A stretch of DNA of 64,000 nucleotides from Serratia marcescens subsp. marcescens ATCC 13880 (GCF_017299535.1 NZ_CP071238.1:4216001-4280000); one strand, 5' to 3'. Shown: positions 1-9,132, counted from the first letter of the stretch. The notes: generated by a model from the letters alone, not told the origin. Numbers and translations are program-made.

Positions 1-1
1 G

Positions 2-475
2 GTGGCCCGCAACAAGGCCGTCAACGCCGCGCTCTGTCGGCAGTTCAGCGAACGCACCGTCGGCAAAGTGTACAGCGCGCTGCTCTGCGGCCATCTGGCG
101 GATAACGAAGGGGTAATAGACGCGGCGATCGCCAAAGATCCGGCGTTGTTCCCGCTGATGTCGATTTGCGCCCTCCACGGCAAGCCCGCCCGCTCCCGCT
201 ATCGGGTCGTCGAACGTTTTTATCGTGAAATGGAAGGCGGGATCTCGCTGCCGCTGACGCGGGTGCAGCTCACCCCGGAGACCGGACGCACCCACCAGCT
301 GCGTATTCACAGCCGGCAATTGGGCCATCCTATTTTAGGTTGCGATCTGTATGGCGGGCGCCTGCTGCCGGGTACCGAACAGACGCCGCGGCTGATGCTG
401 CACGCCAGCGAGCTGGACTTTGTGCACCCCATCAGCGGAGAGCGGATAGCCGCTCGTCACGCAGCGCCGTTCTGA
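2..475 (+). CDS. RluA-family RNA pseudouridine synthase, C-terminal part (5' truncated by window edge)
   Basis: This is the C-terminal 157 residues of an RluA-type pseudouridine synthase, which isomerises uridine in structured RNA. The frame is already open at the window edge, so the start and the catalytic Asp motif lie to the left. The segment TPETGRTHQLRIHSRQLGHP, followed by ILGCDLYGG, is the conserved substrate-binding and core motif of the RluA/RluC/RluD group. The gene ends 7 bases before the convergent yaiL-like gene. Which RNA position it modifies cannot be told from this fragment, so no symbol is given. Confidence is high for the family and low for any particular member. Confidence 0.88.
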   Translation: MARNKAVNAALCRQFSERTVGKVYSALLCGHLADNEGVIDAAIAKDPALFPLMSICALHGKPARSRYRVVERFYREMEGGISLPLTRVQLTPETGRTHQLRIHSRQLGHPILGCDLYGGRLLPGTEQTPRLMLHASELDFVHPISGERIAARHAAPF

Positions 476-482
476 ACGCGGC

Positions 483-1022
483 TTACCACATCAAATCGTC
501 GGGCACTTTAAAGTCGGCGTACGGATCGTCTTCATCCTGTTCTTCCTGACTCAGTGCGCTGTGCAGCACTATGCTGGCCGCATCGCGCTGCGCGATTTTA
601 TCGGCGACGCTCGCGGGGATAATCGCGTATTCACACTCTTCCCGGTTCTCGACCACCAAGCGGGCAATGGCGAGGCGGCCATTGATCAGCTGCGTCTGCG
701 TCGCCTTATCCACCAGGATTTTTTTGATCAGGTTGCCGTCGGTGAAGTTGAAACCGATATCGCCTTTCGCCAGGACGATGCGGTTCATCTCGATCAGCTG
801 CTTCACCTGCGCCTTGTACTCTTTGGACAACGCGGCCTGCTTTTGCTGCTCGCTCAGCTGCTTATCGCGCTCAAGCTGCGCCTTTTTATTCTCTTCCACC
901 GCTTCTCTGGCCTCGCGGGCCTGAACGCGTGATTTTTTAGCCGTTCTCTGGACTTTGGCCATTTTCTTGCTGGTTACCAAGCCCGCTTTGAGCATCTGCT
1001 CTTGTAAGGTGAGTTTTGTCAT
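483..1022 (-). CDS. yaiL: DUF2058 family protein (YaiL-like)
   Basis: The 179-residue protein matches the DUF2058/YaiL family in length and layout. The N-terminus (MTKLTLQEQMLKAGLVTSKK) is followed by a long basic, Lys/Arg/Glu/Gln-rich helical stretch (about residues 20-75) that is probably a coiled coil. A compact C-terminal domain follows, with an acidic tail (QDEDDPYADFKVPDDL). Family members are described as nucleoprotein or polynucleotide-associated; the biochemical role is not established. It is transcribed towards the pseudouridine synthase and has 316 bases of upstream non-coding sequence. The start follows the usual family N-terminus. Confidence 0.85.
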   Translation of the reverse strand: MTKLTLQEQMLKAGLVTSKKMAKVQRTAKKSRVQAREAREAVEENKKAQLERDKQLSEQQKQAALSKEYKAQVKQLIEMNRIVLAKGDIGFNFTDGNLIKKILVDKATQTQLINGRLAIARLVVENREECEYAIIPASVADKIAQRDAASIVLHSALSQEEQDEDDPYADFKVPDDLMW

Positions 1023-1338
1023 GTTCGTGTCTGAAGCCGTGGGATCATGGAGGGATTATACCCGTAATTTTTCAGGCTGCACCAGGTTGCCGGCCCAACC
1101 CACCGGCGGTTTGCGCCGCAGGGCAACGGCGATAAACCGCCCCGAACGCCAGAACATGAATACCGCTCATGTGGTAATGAAATTAAGTCTCTTTCACTCC
1201 CACCGGGACTCTGGCAAAAATAGACCTCATTAACGACAGACAATATGAAATCGGCTGAATGAAAAAAGAGAAAAACAACCCATTGAAATAAATGGATAAA
1301 TCCAGCCTTCATATCATATAACAGGATGCTATAAGACG
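1023..1338. other. Intergenic region between yaiL-like gene and mesX
   Basis: These 316 bases separate two divergent genes, so both promoters should lie here. I see one strong imperfect inverted repeat at 1105-1141 (outer arms GGCGGTTT and AAACCGCC, inner arms GCGCCG and CGGCG) and a short palindrome at 1156-1172 (CATGA...TCATG). There is no RNA gene or additional ORF that I can support. A MetJ-like 8-mer near 1226 (AGACCTCA) matches the AGACGTCT consensus at 6 of 8 positions but has no good tandem partner. Confidence 0.5.
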
Positions 1339-2316
1339 ATGAATAGAGACTTTACCTTTACGATTAAGAGCAGTTCTTTCGATGAAGATTATAACCCTTC
1401 TGAAAGTACGCGTATCACCACCAACTTCGCCAATTTGGCCAGAGGGGAAAATCGCCGGGAGAACCTGCGCAATACGCTGGTGATGATTAACAATCGCTTC
1501 AATACGTTGGCGCATTGGGATAACCCCAAGGCCGATCGCTATTCGGTCGAGCTTGAAATCATCTCGGTTGAGATGCGCATTGAAGATCAGGGCGCCAGCT
1601 TCCCGGTGATCGAAATCCTGAAAACCAACATCCTTGATAAAAAAACGCAAAAGCGTATCGAGGGCATCGTTGGGAACAATTTCTCCTCTTACGTGCGCGA
1701 CTACGACTTTAGCGTCTTGCTACCGGCGCACAATAAAAACACGGCGGAATTTACCATTCCGGATGATTTCGGCGATTTGCACGGCAATATCTTTAAGCAC
1801 TTCGTCAATTCAAACGAATACCATGAAAATTTCAGCAAACCGCCGGTGATTTGCCTCAGCGTGTCCAGCAAAGACACCTACCATCGGACGGGCAATCAAC
1901 ACCCGGTGTTGGGCGACGAGTATCGGCAAGACGGCGCTTCGCTGACCGACCGGTATTTTAAAAAAATGGGCCTGCAGGTGCGCTATTTCATGCCGAAAAA
2001 TAGCGTCGCGCCCCTGGCGTTTTATTTCCCCGGGGATTTGCTGAGCGATTACACCGATCTGGAACTGATCGGCACCATCAGCACGATGGAGACCTTCCAG
2101 AAAATTTATCGGCCTGAAATTTACAATGCCAACTCGGCGGCGGGGCAATGCTATCAGCCCAGCCTGAATAACCAGGATCATTCATTAACCAAGATTGTTT
2201 ACGATCGCGAAGAGCGTAGCCAGTTGGCGATTGAGCAGGGGAAATTTACGGAAGAGCAATTTATCAAACCCTACAAACCTCTTCTTGAGCAATGGTCTGC
2301 TCACTACGCGCTTTGA
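1339..2316 (+). CDS. mesX: DUF1852 protein, MesX: partner of the folate-independent methionine synthase
   Basis: The 325-residue protein belongs to DUF1852. It is followed after 25 bases by a MetE-like core enzyme, and this pairing is the recognised signature. In published work on aerobic bacteria, the MesD methionine synthase works without methyl-folate or cobalamin but requires a DUF1852 protein and oxygen. MesX is therefore thought to help provide the methyl group, although its chemistry is not settled. I recognise the family from the N-terminus (MNRDFTFTIKSSSFDEDYNP) and from context, not from a catalytic motif. No signal peptide or membrane segment is visible, so it is probably cytoplasmic. 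The stretch is visibly less GC-rich than its neighbours. The start has only a weak upstream AGGA, 12 bases away. Confidence 0.8.
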   Translation: MNRDFTFTIKSSSFDEDYNPSESTRITTNFANLARGENRRENLRNTLVMINNRFNTLAHWDNPKADRYSVELEIISVEMRIEDQGASFPVIEILKTNILDKKTQKRIEGIVGNNFSSYVRDYDFSVLLPAHNKNTAEFTIPDDFGDLHGNIFKHFVNSNEYHENFSKPPVICLSVSSKDTYHRTGNQHPVLGDEYRQDGASLTDRYFKKMGLQVRYFMPKNSVAPLAFYFPGDLLSDYTDLELIGTISTMETFQKIYRPEIYNANSAAGQCYQPSLNNQDHSLTKIVYDREERSQLAIEQGKFTEEQFIKPYKPLLEQWSAHYAL

Positions 2317-2341
2317 TTCACTCAAATACAGGTCATCTATC

Positions 2342-3373
2342 ATGAAAATATTGCTCCCTACGTCGACCGCCGGCAGCTTGCCCAAACCTGTCTGGCTGGC
2401 CCAACCGGAAACCCTGTGGTCGCCCTGGAAATTGCAGAATGAAGAATTAATCGAAGGGAAACAGGACGCCTTGCGTTTGTCGCTGGCAGAGCAACAACAG
2501 GCCGGCATCGATATCGTCAGCGATGGCGAGCAAACGCGCCAGCACTTCGTCACGACGTTTATCGAGCACCTCAGCGGCGTCGATTTCGAGAAACGCGAAG
2601 TGGTTAAAATCCGCAATCGCTACGAAGCGAGCGTGCCAACCGTTGTGGGGGCGGTCTCGCGCCAAAAACCCGTTTTCGTTGAAGACGCCAAATTTTTACG
2701 CCAGCTGACCAAGCAGCCGATTAAATGGGCCCTGCCGGGGCCGATGACCATGATCGACACGCTTTATGACAACCACTATAAAAGCCGCGAGAAATTGGCC
2801 TGGGAGTTCGCCAAGATCCTCAATCAGGAAGCCAAAGAGCTTGAGGCCGCTGGCGTCGACATTATTCAGTTTGATGAGCCCGCATTTAATGTGTTCTTTG
2901 ACGAGGTGAATGACTGGGGCATCGCCGCCCTGGAAAGAGCCGTTGAAGGGCTTAAGTGTGAAACGGCCGTACATATCTGCTATGGATACGGCATTAAGGC
3001 CAATACCGACTGGAAAAAGACGCTGGGCTCTGAGTGGCGGCAATATGAAGAGGCGTTTCCCAAGCTGCAAACGTCGACTATCGATATTATCTCGTTGGAG
3101 TGCCATAACTCGCACGTGCCGATGGATCTGCTTGAACTGATTCGCGGTAAGAAAGTGATGGTCGGCGCCATCGACGTAGCGAATCATGCCGTTGAGACGC
3201 CGGAGGAAGTAGCCGCTACGCTGCGCAAAGCGCTGCAGTTTGTCGATGCCGACAAGCTCTATCCGTCGACCAACTGCGGCATGGCTCCCCTGCCCCGTCA
3301 GGTCGCCAGCGGCAAGCTGAATGCCTTAAGCGCAGGCGCCGAAATCGTGCGCCGAGAACTGTTGGCCAAATAA
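2342..3373 (+). CDS. mesD: Core methionine synthase MesD (MetE C-terminal-domain-like, folate-independent)
   Basis: The 343-residue protein corresponds to the zinc-containing C-terminal half of cobalamin-independent methionine synthase (MetE) and lacks the N-terminal folate-binding half. It should methylate homocysteine to methionine. The zinc ligands of the MetE core are visible as H211 and C213 (HICYG), E253 (SLECHNSH) and C312 (STNCGM). The N-terminus LLPTSTAGSLPKPVWLA resembles MetE core starts, which supports the ATG at 2342. A longer open frame to 2195 would overlap mesX and lacks family similarity. It probably forms an operon with mesX, and a GC-rich hairpin follows at 3383-3413. NCBI-style names for it would be MetE-like or 5-methyltetrahydropteroyltriglutamate-homocysteine methyltransferase. 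Confidence 0.85.
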   Translation: MKILLPTSTAGSLPKPVWLAQPETLWSPWKLQNEELIEGKQDALRLSLAEQQQAGIDIVSDGEQTRQHFVTTFIEHLSGVDFEKREVVKIRNRYEASVPTVVGAVSRQKPVFVEDAKFLRQLTKQPIKWALPGPMTMIDTLYDNHYKSREKLAWEFAKILNQEAKELEAAGVDIIQFDEPAFNVFFDEVNDWGIAALERAVEGLKCETAVHICYGYGIKANTDWKKTLGSEWRQYEEAFPKLQTSTIDIISLECHNSHVPMDLLELIRGKKVMVGAIDVANHAVETPEEVAATLRKALQFVDADKLYPSTNCGMAPLPRQVASGKLNALSAGAEIVRRELLAK

Positions 3374-3382
3374 CCGCGCCAG

Positions 3383-3413
3383 CGCCCGCCGCAGTAGCCT
3401 CCTGCGGCGGGCG
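3383..3413 (+). terminator. Hairpin after mesD, possible terminator
   Basis: A 12-base-pair GC-rich stem (CGCCCGCCGCAG / CTGCGGCGGGCG) with a 7-base loop starts 9 bases after the mesD stop. The following ATTATCATC is only moderately T-rich, so termination may be partial. Confidence 0.55.
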
Positions 3414-3544
3414 ATTATCATCGACTCCCCCTCCCCGCAACGCCCCCGCTCTGGTGTATACTCGGATTTCTACGCGATGCCAGCCAAAGCGGCCTGAACG
3501 GCCCCTCAGCCAGCCCACACCAGCTTAATAACAGTGGAACCCTC

Positions 3545-4894
3545 ATGAGCCCAGATACCGCTCGCATCAGCGAAATTATCGATCGCGCCAAGATCTCGCC
3601 TTATCAAATCCTCATCCTCGCCCTGTGTTTCCTGATCGCCCTGCTGGACGGCTTCGATACCGCCATCATCGGCTATATCGCCCCGGCGCTGCGCGAAGAG
3701 TGGGGCCTGCAGCCAGCGCAGCTCTCCCCCGCCTTCGGTGCGGGATTGTTCGGCCTGCTGATCGGCAGCCTGCTGTTCGGGCCGATCGCCGACGCCATCG
3801 GCCGCAAACGCGTGCTGCTCGTCGCGGTGCTGGTGTTTGGCGGCTGCACCCTGGCTTCGGCCTATGCGCATTCGATCGAATCCCTGACCCTGTTGCGCTT
3901 CATCACCGGCATTGGCCTCGGGGGCGCGATACCGACCTGCATCACCCTCAGCTCTGAGTACTCACCGGCGCGCCGGCGCATGCTGATGGTCACCCTGAGC
4001 TGGAGCGGCTTTACCGCCGGTCTGGCCTTGGGCGGCCTGCTGGCCGGGCAGATCATTCCTGCATTTGGCTGGCGCGGCCTGCTGGTGGTCGGCGGCATTG
4101 CGCCATTGGCGCTGTTGCCGCTGTTGGCCTGGCAGATGCCTGAATCAGTACGCTTTATGGCCGCCAGCGCCAAACATGCCGATCGGCTACGCCGGGTGGT
4201 CGAGCGCATCACCGGCCAGCGTTGGGCCGGTGTGACGATTGTCGATGACGAGCGTCCGGCGCAGGTCAAATCGCCGATCTCGCATCTGTTTATCGAAGGG
4301 CGCGCCGTGCGCACCCTGCTGCTGTGGGCGGCGTTCTTCTGTTCGCTGTTCGTGTTCTACCTGCTCACCAGCTGGTTGCCGACGATACTCAAAGACGCCG
4401 GTTTCGATATCGCCCACGCCTCGCGCATCGGAGCCATGGTGCCGCTCGGCGGCACTCTGGGCGCCATCCTCATGGCGCTGCTGATGGATCGGGTCGGGCC
4501 CTACCGCGTATTGGCCGTCTCCTACCTGGGCGCCGCGCTGGTGATCGGCGCGACCGGGTATCTGATGGGCGACGTCTACACGCTGGCCGCCATTGTGTTC
4601 CTTATCGGCTTCGGCGTGGCCGGCGCGCAGAACGGCCTGAACCTGGTTTCCGCCACCCTTTACCCGACCGCAGCCCGCGTCACCGGCGTCAGTTGGGCCA
4701 TGGCCAATGGCCGCTTCGGCTCGATCGTCGGCTCGATGCTCGGCGCCTGGATGATGACCGCCGCCGGATCGCCAGAAGTGTTCTTCCTCTGGCTGGCGTT
4801 GCCGGCGCTGCTGGGCGCAGCCGCCATCTTCCTGCTTTATCGCCTCAGCCTGCGCCGCCGCGCGCCGCTGACCGAACCGGCGGCCGGCATCTGA
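3545..4894 (+). CDS. MFS transporter, aromatic acid:H+ symporter (AAHS) family
   Basis: The 449-residue protein has about 12 hydrophobic segments and the two MFS halves. The first cytoplasmic loop carries the MFS motif GPIADAIGRKR (about residues 79-89), and the beginning LALCFLIALLDGFDTAIIGYIAPAL is typical of aromatic-acid symporters (PcaK, BenK, MhpT group). It should import an aromatic or related organic acid with protons across the inner membrane. The substrate cannot be deduced. The neighbours (methionine synthase upstream, convergent mscS downstream) give no pathway context. It ends just before two hairpins that separate it from mscS. A TGTATACT extended -10-like sequence lies about 90 bases upstream of the start. 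Confidence 0.85.
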   Translation: MSPDTARISEIIDRAKISPYQILILALCFLIALLDGFDTAIIGYIAPALREEWGLQPAQLSPAFGAGLFGLLIGSLLFGPIADAIGRKRVLLVAVLVFGGCTLASAYAHSIESLTLLRFITGIGLGGAIPTCITLSSEYSPARRRMLMVTLSWSGFTAGLALGGLLAGQIIPAFGWRGLLVVGGIAPLALLPLLAWQMPESVRFMAASAKHADRLRRVVERITGQRWAGVTIVDDERPAQVKSPISHLFIEGRAVRTLLLWAAFFCSLFVFYLLTSWLPTILKDAGFDIAHASRIGAMVPLGGTLGAILMALLMDRVGPYRVLAVSYLGAALVIGATGYLMGDVYTLAAIVFLIGFGVAGAQNGLNLVSATLYPTAARVTGVSWAMANGRFGSIVGSMLGAWMMTAAGSPEVFFLWLALPALLGAAAIFLLYRLSLRRRAPLTEPAAGI

Positions 4895-4910
4895 ACTCGC
4901 GGAAATAAAA

Positions 4911-4940
4911 GGCCGAGACGCCATCGGTAGCGTCTCGGCC
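4911..4940. terminator. Terminator hairpin between MFS gene and mscS (first of two)
   Basis: A perfect 10-base-pair stem (GGCCGAGACG / CGTCTCGGCC) with a 10-base loop lies 17 bases after the MFS stop. The flanks are A-rich on the left (AAATAAAA) and ...AATAAAAAA on the right. It fits best as a terminator for the minus strand, reading out of mscS. Confidence 0.7.
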
Positions 4941-4950
4941 CGCAATAAAA

Positions 4951-4970
4951 AAGGGGGCCAAGGCCCCCTT
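4951..4970. terminator. Terminator hairpin between MFS gene and mscS (second of two)
   Basis: The stem AAGGGGGCC / GGCCCCCTT has only a 2-base centre and lies 6 bases beyond the mscS stop, with an A-run on its left that becomes a U-run in the mscS transcript. It is a good intrinsic terminator for mscS on the minus strand. Confidence 0.75.
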
Positions 4971-4975
4971 CTGTG

Positions 4976-5842
4976 TTATTCCGCCTTGGCGGAAGCGTCT
5001 TCGGTGCGATACAGGTGCACGTCCATCTGCGGGAACGGAATGCCGATGTTGTGGGCATCCAGCGCGCGCTTGAAGTTTTCCATCAGATCGAAGTACACGT
5101 TCCAGTATTCCGCGTTAGTGGTCCAGGAACGGGTCACGAAGTTCAGGGAAGATGGCGCCATCTCGTTCAGACGCACGGTCACGCCTTTAGCGTGCATGAT
5201 GCGCTTGTCGGCGGCGATCACGTCGCCCAACACCTTTTTCACCACGTCGATATCGGCGTTGTAGGCCACGCCTACCACGATATCCACGCGGCGGTTCGGT
5301 TCGCGGGAGTAGTTGATGATGTTGCCGGCGATGATTTTACCGTTCGGCACCACGATGGTTTTGTTGTCTGCGGTGCGCAGGGTGGTGGAGAAAATCTGCA
5401 CCTGATCGACGGTGCCGGCCACGCCGCCCAGATCGACATACTCACCCACGCGCAGCGGGCGGAAGATCACCAGCAGCACGCCGGCGGCGAAGTTGGACAG
5501 CGAGCCTTGCAGCGCCAGACCGACGGCCAAACCGGCGGCACCCAGCACGGCGATCACCGAGGTGGTCTGCACGCCGACGCGCCCCAGCACCGCGATGAAG
5601 GTGAACGCCAGCACGCCGTAACGTACGATCGCCGACAGGAAGTCAGCTACCGTGGCGTCGATGCCGCGCAGTTTCATCACGCGGTTCAGCGCATTGCCGA
5701 CCACGCGGGCCACGATCGAACCGATGATCAGGATAACGATGGCGGCGACGATATTCACCGCGTACTGGATCAACAGATCCTGGTTCTTCACCAACCAGTC
5801 GCCGGCACCGTTGATGCCGTCTACTACATTCAAATCTTTCAT
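4976..5842 (-). CDS. mscS: Small-conductance mechanosensitive channel MscS
   Basis: The 288-residue inner-membrane protein matches E. coli MscS (286 residues). The pore-lining TM3 is recognisable as the Gly/Ala-rich stretch [19 protein letters not shown] followed by [14 protein letters not shown], and the beta-domain starts at [17 protein letters not shown]. The channel opens on membrane tension and releases solutes during hypo-osmotic shock. As in E. coli it sits beside fbaA, but here a DUF1345 gene on the opposite strand is inserted between them. The start [20 protein letters not shown] agrees with the family. Confidence 0.96.
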   Translation of the reverse strand: MKDLNVVDGINGAGDWLVKNQDLLIQYAVNIVAAIVILIIGSIVARVVGNALNRVMKLRGIDATVADFLSAIVRYGVLAFTFIAVLGRVGVQTTSVIAVLGAAGLAVGLALQGSLSNFAAGVLLVIFRPLRVGEYVDLGGVAGTVDQVQIFSTTLRTADNKTIVVPNGKIIAGNIINYSREPNRRVDIVVGVAYNADIDVVKKVLGDVIAADKRIMHAKGVTVRLNEMAPSSLNFVTRSWTTNAEYWNVYFDLMENFKRALDAHNIGIPFPQMDVHLYRTEDASAKAE

Positions 5843-6047
5843 TCGTGTCGTCCTAACTCAGTCCCTAACGGGAGAAACTCGCAAAAATACACTGGCTTCG
5901 GCAGCCAGTAGGAAACCACCGCCTAAGGGTAACCAACATTAAAGGCTCATGCCAACCGTCAGCGTTAAAAATAGCCGAAACCGCCCGCCGCTTCTTCTAT
6001 GCTGAAAACAGCACGTTGGCCATTTCACGACAAGAGATCCGTTCTTC

Positions 6048-6716
6048 ATGCACATTCGCTCTTCGCTCAAACACTATTGGCAAGTGCGGCCCAGGCTGCT
6101 GTTTTCCGTCGGCGCCGGGCTGTTGTGCTTTCTGTTGCTGCCCGCCCAACTCTCGTTGCTGCAGCGCCTGATGATCGGCTGGAATACGCTGGCCTGGCTC
6201 TATCTGCTGTTTCTCTGGCGGCTGATGCTGGTCAGCACGCCGCAGCACATTCGCCAGATCGCCCGGCGACAGGATGAAAGCGCCAGCACGGTGTTGGCGC
6301 TGGTCAGTTTCGGTTGTCTGGTGAGCATTCTGGCGATCCTGTTCGAATTGAGCAGCGCCAAACAGGCCAGCGATTCGCTGAAAACGCTACATCTGGCGTT
6401 AACCGGCGCAACGCTGGCAGTCTCCTGGCTGCTGCTGCCGACCGCCTTCACCATGCACTATGCCCATCAGTTTTATCGTCAGGACGCACAGCGGGATCCT
6501 TTGCCGCTGCTGTTCCCCGGCAATCTCACCGAGCCGACCTATCTGGACTTCACCTACTTCTCCTTCACCATCGCGGTCGCGTCGCAAACCGCCGACGTGG
6601 CGGTCGGCGCCGCGGAGGTGCGTAAAATCGCGCTCGTGCAGTCGGTTATTTCGTTCGTGTTCAACATGCTGATCCTGGGCCTGTCGATCAACGTCGGCGC
6701 CGGCCTGCTGGGCTGA
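6048..6716 (+). CDS. DUF1345 family inner-membrane protein
   Basis: The 222-residue protein is very hydrophobic, with about five or six membrane segments (for example GAGLLCFLLLPAQLSLL, TLAWLYLLFLWRLMLV, VSWLLLPTAFTMHYAHQF). The segment PTYLDFTYFSFTIAVASQTADVAV is the conserved signature of DUF1345 membrane proteins. No biochemical function is established for the family. It is a single gene between the oppositely oriented mscS and fbaA and ends in a clear terminator. A start at 5999 in another frame would not give this protein. Confidence 0.85.
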   Translation: MHIRSSLKHYWQVRPRLLFSVGAGLLCFLLLPAQLSLLQRLMIGWNTLAWLYLLFLWRLMLVSTPQHIRQIARRQDESASTVLALVSFGCLVSILAILFELSSAKQASDSLKTLHLALTGATLAVSWLLLPTAFTMHYAHQFYRQDAQRDPLPLLFPGNLTEPTYLDFTYFSFTIAVASQTADVAVGAAEVRKIALVQSVISFVFNMLILGLSINVGAGLLG

Positions 6717-6722
6717 AAACAA

Positions 6723-6748
6723 AAAAGGCTCCCCGCAGGGAGCCTTTT
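6723..6748. terminator. Bidirectional terminator between DUF1345 gene and fbaA
   Basis: The stem AAAAGGCTCCC / GGGAGCCTTTT has a 4-base loop and lies 7 bases after the DUF1345 stop and 25 bases beyond the fbaA stop. It has A-run and T-run flanks, so it can serve both convergent genes. Confidence 0.9.
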
Positions 6749-6772
6749 GCATCGTGCAACAGGTGCCGAAGA

Positions 6773-7852
6773 TTACAGAACGTCTACCGCGTTCAGATCT
6801 TTGAAAGCCTGCTCCAGACGCGTCACCATGCTGGTCTGCGCTGCGCGCAGCCATACGCGTGGATCGTAGTATTTCTTGTTCGGCTGATCGGCGCCTTTCG
6901 GGTTGCCCAGCTGGCCCTGCAGGTAAGCTTCGTTCGCTTTGTAGTACTGCAGGATGCCGTCCCAGGTCGCCCATTGGGTATCGGTATCGATGTTCATCTT
7001 GATCACGCCGTAGCTGACGGACTCTTTGATTTCCGCATCGCTGGAACCGGAGCCGCCGTGGAACACGAAGTTCAGGCTGTTATGCGGCAGGTTGAATTTC
7101 TCGGAAACGTATTTCTGAGAATCGCGCAGGATGGTCGGAGTCAGCTTAACGTTGCCTGGCTTGTACACGCCGTGCACGTTACCGAAGGAAGCTGCGATGG
7201 TGAAGCGCGGGCTGATGGCGTTCAGTTTTTCGTACGCGTAAGCCACGTCTTCCGGCTGGGTGTACAGTGCGGAAGCATCCATATGGCTGTTGTCCACGCC
7301 GTCTTCTTCACCGCCGGTGCAGCCCAGTTCGATTTCCAGCGTCATGCCGATTTTGGCCATGCGCTTCAGGTAGGCGCTGCAGATCTCGATGTTTTCTTCC
7401 AGAGACTCTTCAGACAGATCGATCATGTGGGAAGAGAACAGCGGTTTGCCGGTAGCGGCGAAGTGCTTCTCGCCGGCGTCCAGCAGGCCGTCCAGCCATG
7501 GCAGCAGTTTCTTCGCGCAGTGGTCGGTGTGCAGGATCACCGGCACGCCGTAGTGTTCAGCCATCTGGTGAACGTGGTGTGCGCCAGAGATGGCGCCCAG
7601 AATCGCTGCGCCCTGAGGCACATCGGTCTTCACGCCTTTGCCGGCGATGAACGCGGCGCCGCCGTTGGAGAACTGAACGATGACCGGCGCGCGCACTTTA
7701 GCCGCGGCTTCCAGCACTGCGTTGATGGAGTCGGTACCCACGCAGTTTACCGCTGGCAGCGCAAAGTTGTTCTCTTTAGCAACTGCGAAGACTTTCTGAA
7801 CGTCATCACCCGTGATGACACCCGGTTTTACGAAATCAAAAATTTTAGACAT
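6773..7852 (-). CDS. fbaA: Class II fructose-bisphosphate aldolase
   Basis: The 359 residues equal the E. coli FbaA length. The enzyme reversibly cleaves fructose 1,6-bisphosphate to dihydroxyacetone phosphate and glyceraldehyde 3-phosphate using zinc. Zinc-site and substrate motifs are visible: HTDHCAKKLLPW, the ELGCTGGEEDGVDN loop, NVHGVYKPGNVKL, and FVFHGGSGSSDAEI near the C-terminus. It follows pgk in the same direction, as in the conserved enterobacterial epd-pgk-fbaA run. A hairpin in the 116-base gap after pgk could set unequal expression. Confidence 0.98.
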   Translation of the reverse strand: MSKIFDFVKPGVITGDDVQKVFAVAKENNFALPAVNCVGTDSINAVLEAAAKVRAPVIVQFSNGGAAFIAGKGVKTDVPQGAAILGAISGAHHVHQMAEHYGVPVILHTDHCAKKLLPWLDGLLDAGEKHFAATGKPLFSSHMIDLSEESLEENIEICSAYLKRMAKIGMTLEIELGCTGGEEDGVDNSHMDASALYTQPEDVAYAYEKLNAISPRFTIAASFGNVHGVYKPGNVKLTPTILRDSQKYVSEKFNLPHNSLNFVFHGGSGSSDAEIKESVSYGVIKMNIDTDTQWATWDGILQYYKANEAYLQGQLGNPKGADQPNKKYYDPRVWLRAAQTSMVTRLEQAFKDLNAVDVL

Positions 7853-7938
7853 GTTACTTTGTCCTGTTTCGTCGGCCGTAGATGGATGTAAATCGATGTT
7901 TTCACGCCGCGCAGCGTTAGCCGCGCGGTATAAAACAA

Positions 7939-7960
7939 ACGGGCGGCTTTCGCCTCCCGT
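7939..7960 (-). terminator. Hairpin in the pgk-fbaA gap, partial terminator
   Basis: Read on the minus strand, the stem ACGGGAGGC / GCCGCCCGT, with a small GAAA-type loop and one mismatch, begins 8 bases after the pgk stop and is followed by TTGTTTT. It probably attenuates readthrough into fbaA. Confidence 0.6.
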
Positions 7961-7968
7961 TGTCTGAA

Positions 7969-9132
7969 TTACTGCTTAGCGCGCTCTTCCAGCATCACGA
8001 CTGCAGGCAGCGGTTTCCCTTCAACGAATTCCAGGAATGCGCCACCGCCGGTGGAGATGTAGGAAATTTTGTCAGCGATACCGAACAGATCGATGGCTGC
8101 CAGAGTGTCGCCGCCGCCAGCGATAGAGAAAGCGTCGCTATCGGCGATCGCGCGGGCGACAATTTCGGTGCCCTTACGGAAGTTAGGGAACTCGAATACG
8201 CCAACCGGGCCATTCCACAGAATGGTCTTGGCGTTCTTCAGGATAACGGCCAGACGCTCGGCAGAGACGTCGCCCATATCCAGAATTTGCTCGTTGTCCT
8301 GGATCTCGTTGGCCTGCTTCACGGTCGCGGTTGCGGTTTCGGAGAACTCGGTCGCTACGCGCACGTCGGTCGGCACCGGAATGTCGCAGGTTTCCAGCAG
8401 TTTCTGCGCGTTCGGGATCAGGTCAGGTTCGTACAGGGACTGGCCCACGTTGTTGCCCTGCGCCGCCACGAAGGTGTTGGCGATGCCGCCGCCGACGATC
8501 AGCTGATCGGCGATTTTGGACAGGGAATCCAGCACGGTCAGTTTGGTGGACACTTTAGAACCGCCCACGATGGCGACCATCGGACGGGCCGGGTTGCCCA
8601 GCGCTTTGCCCAGCGCTTCCAGTTCGGCGGACAGCAGCGGGCCGGCACAGGCGACAGGCGCGAACTTGCCCACGCCGTGGGTGGAAGCCTGCGCGCGGTG
8701 CGCGGTGCCGAATGCATCCATCACGTACACGTCGCACAGCGCCGCGTATTTCTTGGACAGGGTTTCGTCGTCTTTCTTCTCGCCCTTATTGAAGCGGACG
8801 TTTTCCAGCACCACCAGTTCGCCTTCGGCGACGTCGACGCCATCCAGATAATCCTTCGCCAGACGCACTGGGGATTTCAGGTGGTCTTTCAGGTAGTTGA
8901 CCACAGGCAGCAGGGAGAATTCTTCGTTGTACTCGCCTTCGGTAGGACGACCCAGGTGGGAGGTTACCATCACGCGGGCGCCTTGCTTCAGCGCAGCTTC
9001 GATAGTCGGCAGGGAAGCGCGGATACGCGCGTCGGAAGTCACTTTACCGTCTTTTACCGGCACGTTCAGATCGGAGCGGATCAGTACGCGTTTACCCGCC
9101 AGATCCAGATCGGTCATCTTAATTACAGACAT
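7969..9132 (-). CDS. pgk: Phosphoglycerate kinase
   Basis: The 387 residues equal E. coli Pgk. It transfers phosphate from 1,3-bisphosphoglycerate to ADP in glycolysis. The family signatures are present: [12 protein letters not shown] near the N-terminus, [18 protein letters not shown] [15 protein letters not shown], and the nucleotide-binding [12 protein letters not shown] followed by [13 protein letters not shown] at the C-terminus. It lies 70 bases downstream of epd and upstream of fbaA on the same strand. Confidence 0.98.
   Translation of the reverse strand: MSVIKMTDLDLAGKRVLIRSDLNVPVKDGKVTSDARIRASLPTIEAALKQGARVMVTSHLGRPTEGEYNEEFSLLPVVNYLKDHLKSPVRLAKDYLDGVDVAEGELVVLENVRFNKGEKKDDETLSKKYAALCDVYVMDAFGTAHRAQASTHGVGKFAPVACAGPLLSAELEALGKALGNPARPMVAIVGGSKVSTKLTVLDSLSKIADQLIVGGGIANTFVAAQGNNVGQSLYEPDLIPNAQKLLETCDIPVPTDVRVATEFSETATATVKQANEIQDNEQILDMGDVSAERLAVILKNAKTILWNGPVGVFEFPNFRKGTEIVARAIADSDAFSIAGGGDTLAAIDLFGIADKISYISTGGGAFLEFVEGKPLPAVVMLEERAKQ

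Noticed and set aside
1105..1141. Inverted repeat upstream of yaiL-like gene as a REP/BIME element
   Set aside because: No second copy with clear similarity was seen in the window, so I describe it only as an inverted repeat.
1226..1250. Possible MetJ boxes upstream of mesX
   Set aside because: Only one 8-mer reaches 6 of 8 matches and the neighbours are poor; MetJ needs at least two tandem boxes, so I do not call an operator.
5997..6248. Long open frames opposite to the DUF1345 gene and other high-GC genes (e.g. also 4187-4945, 13170-14636, 25145-26491)
   Set aside because: They are shadows of real genes: GC-rich codon positions keep opposite frames open. The translations are rich in Arg/Gln/His/Ala and show no domains.
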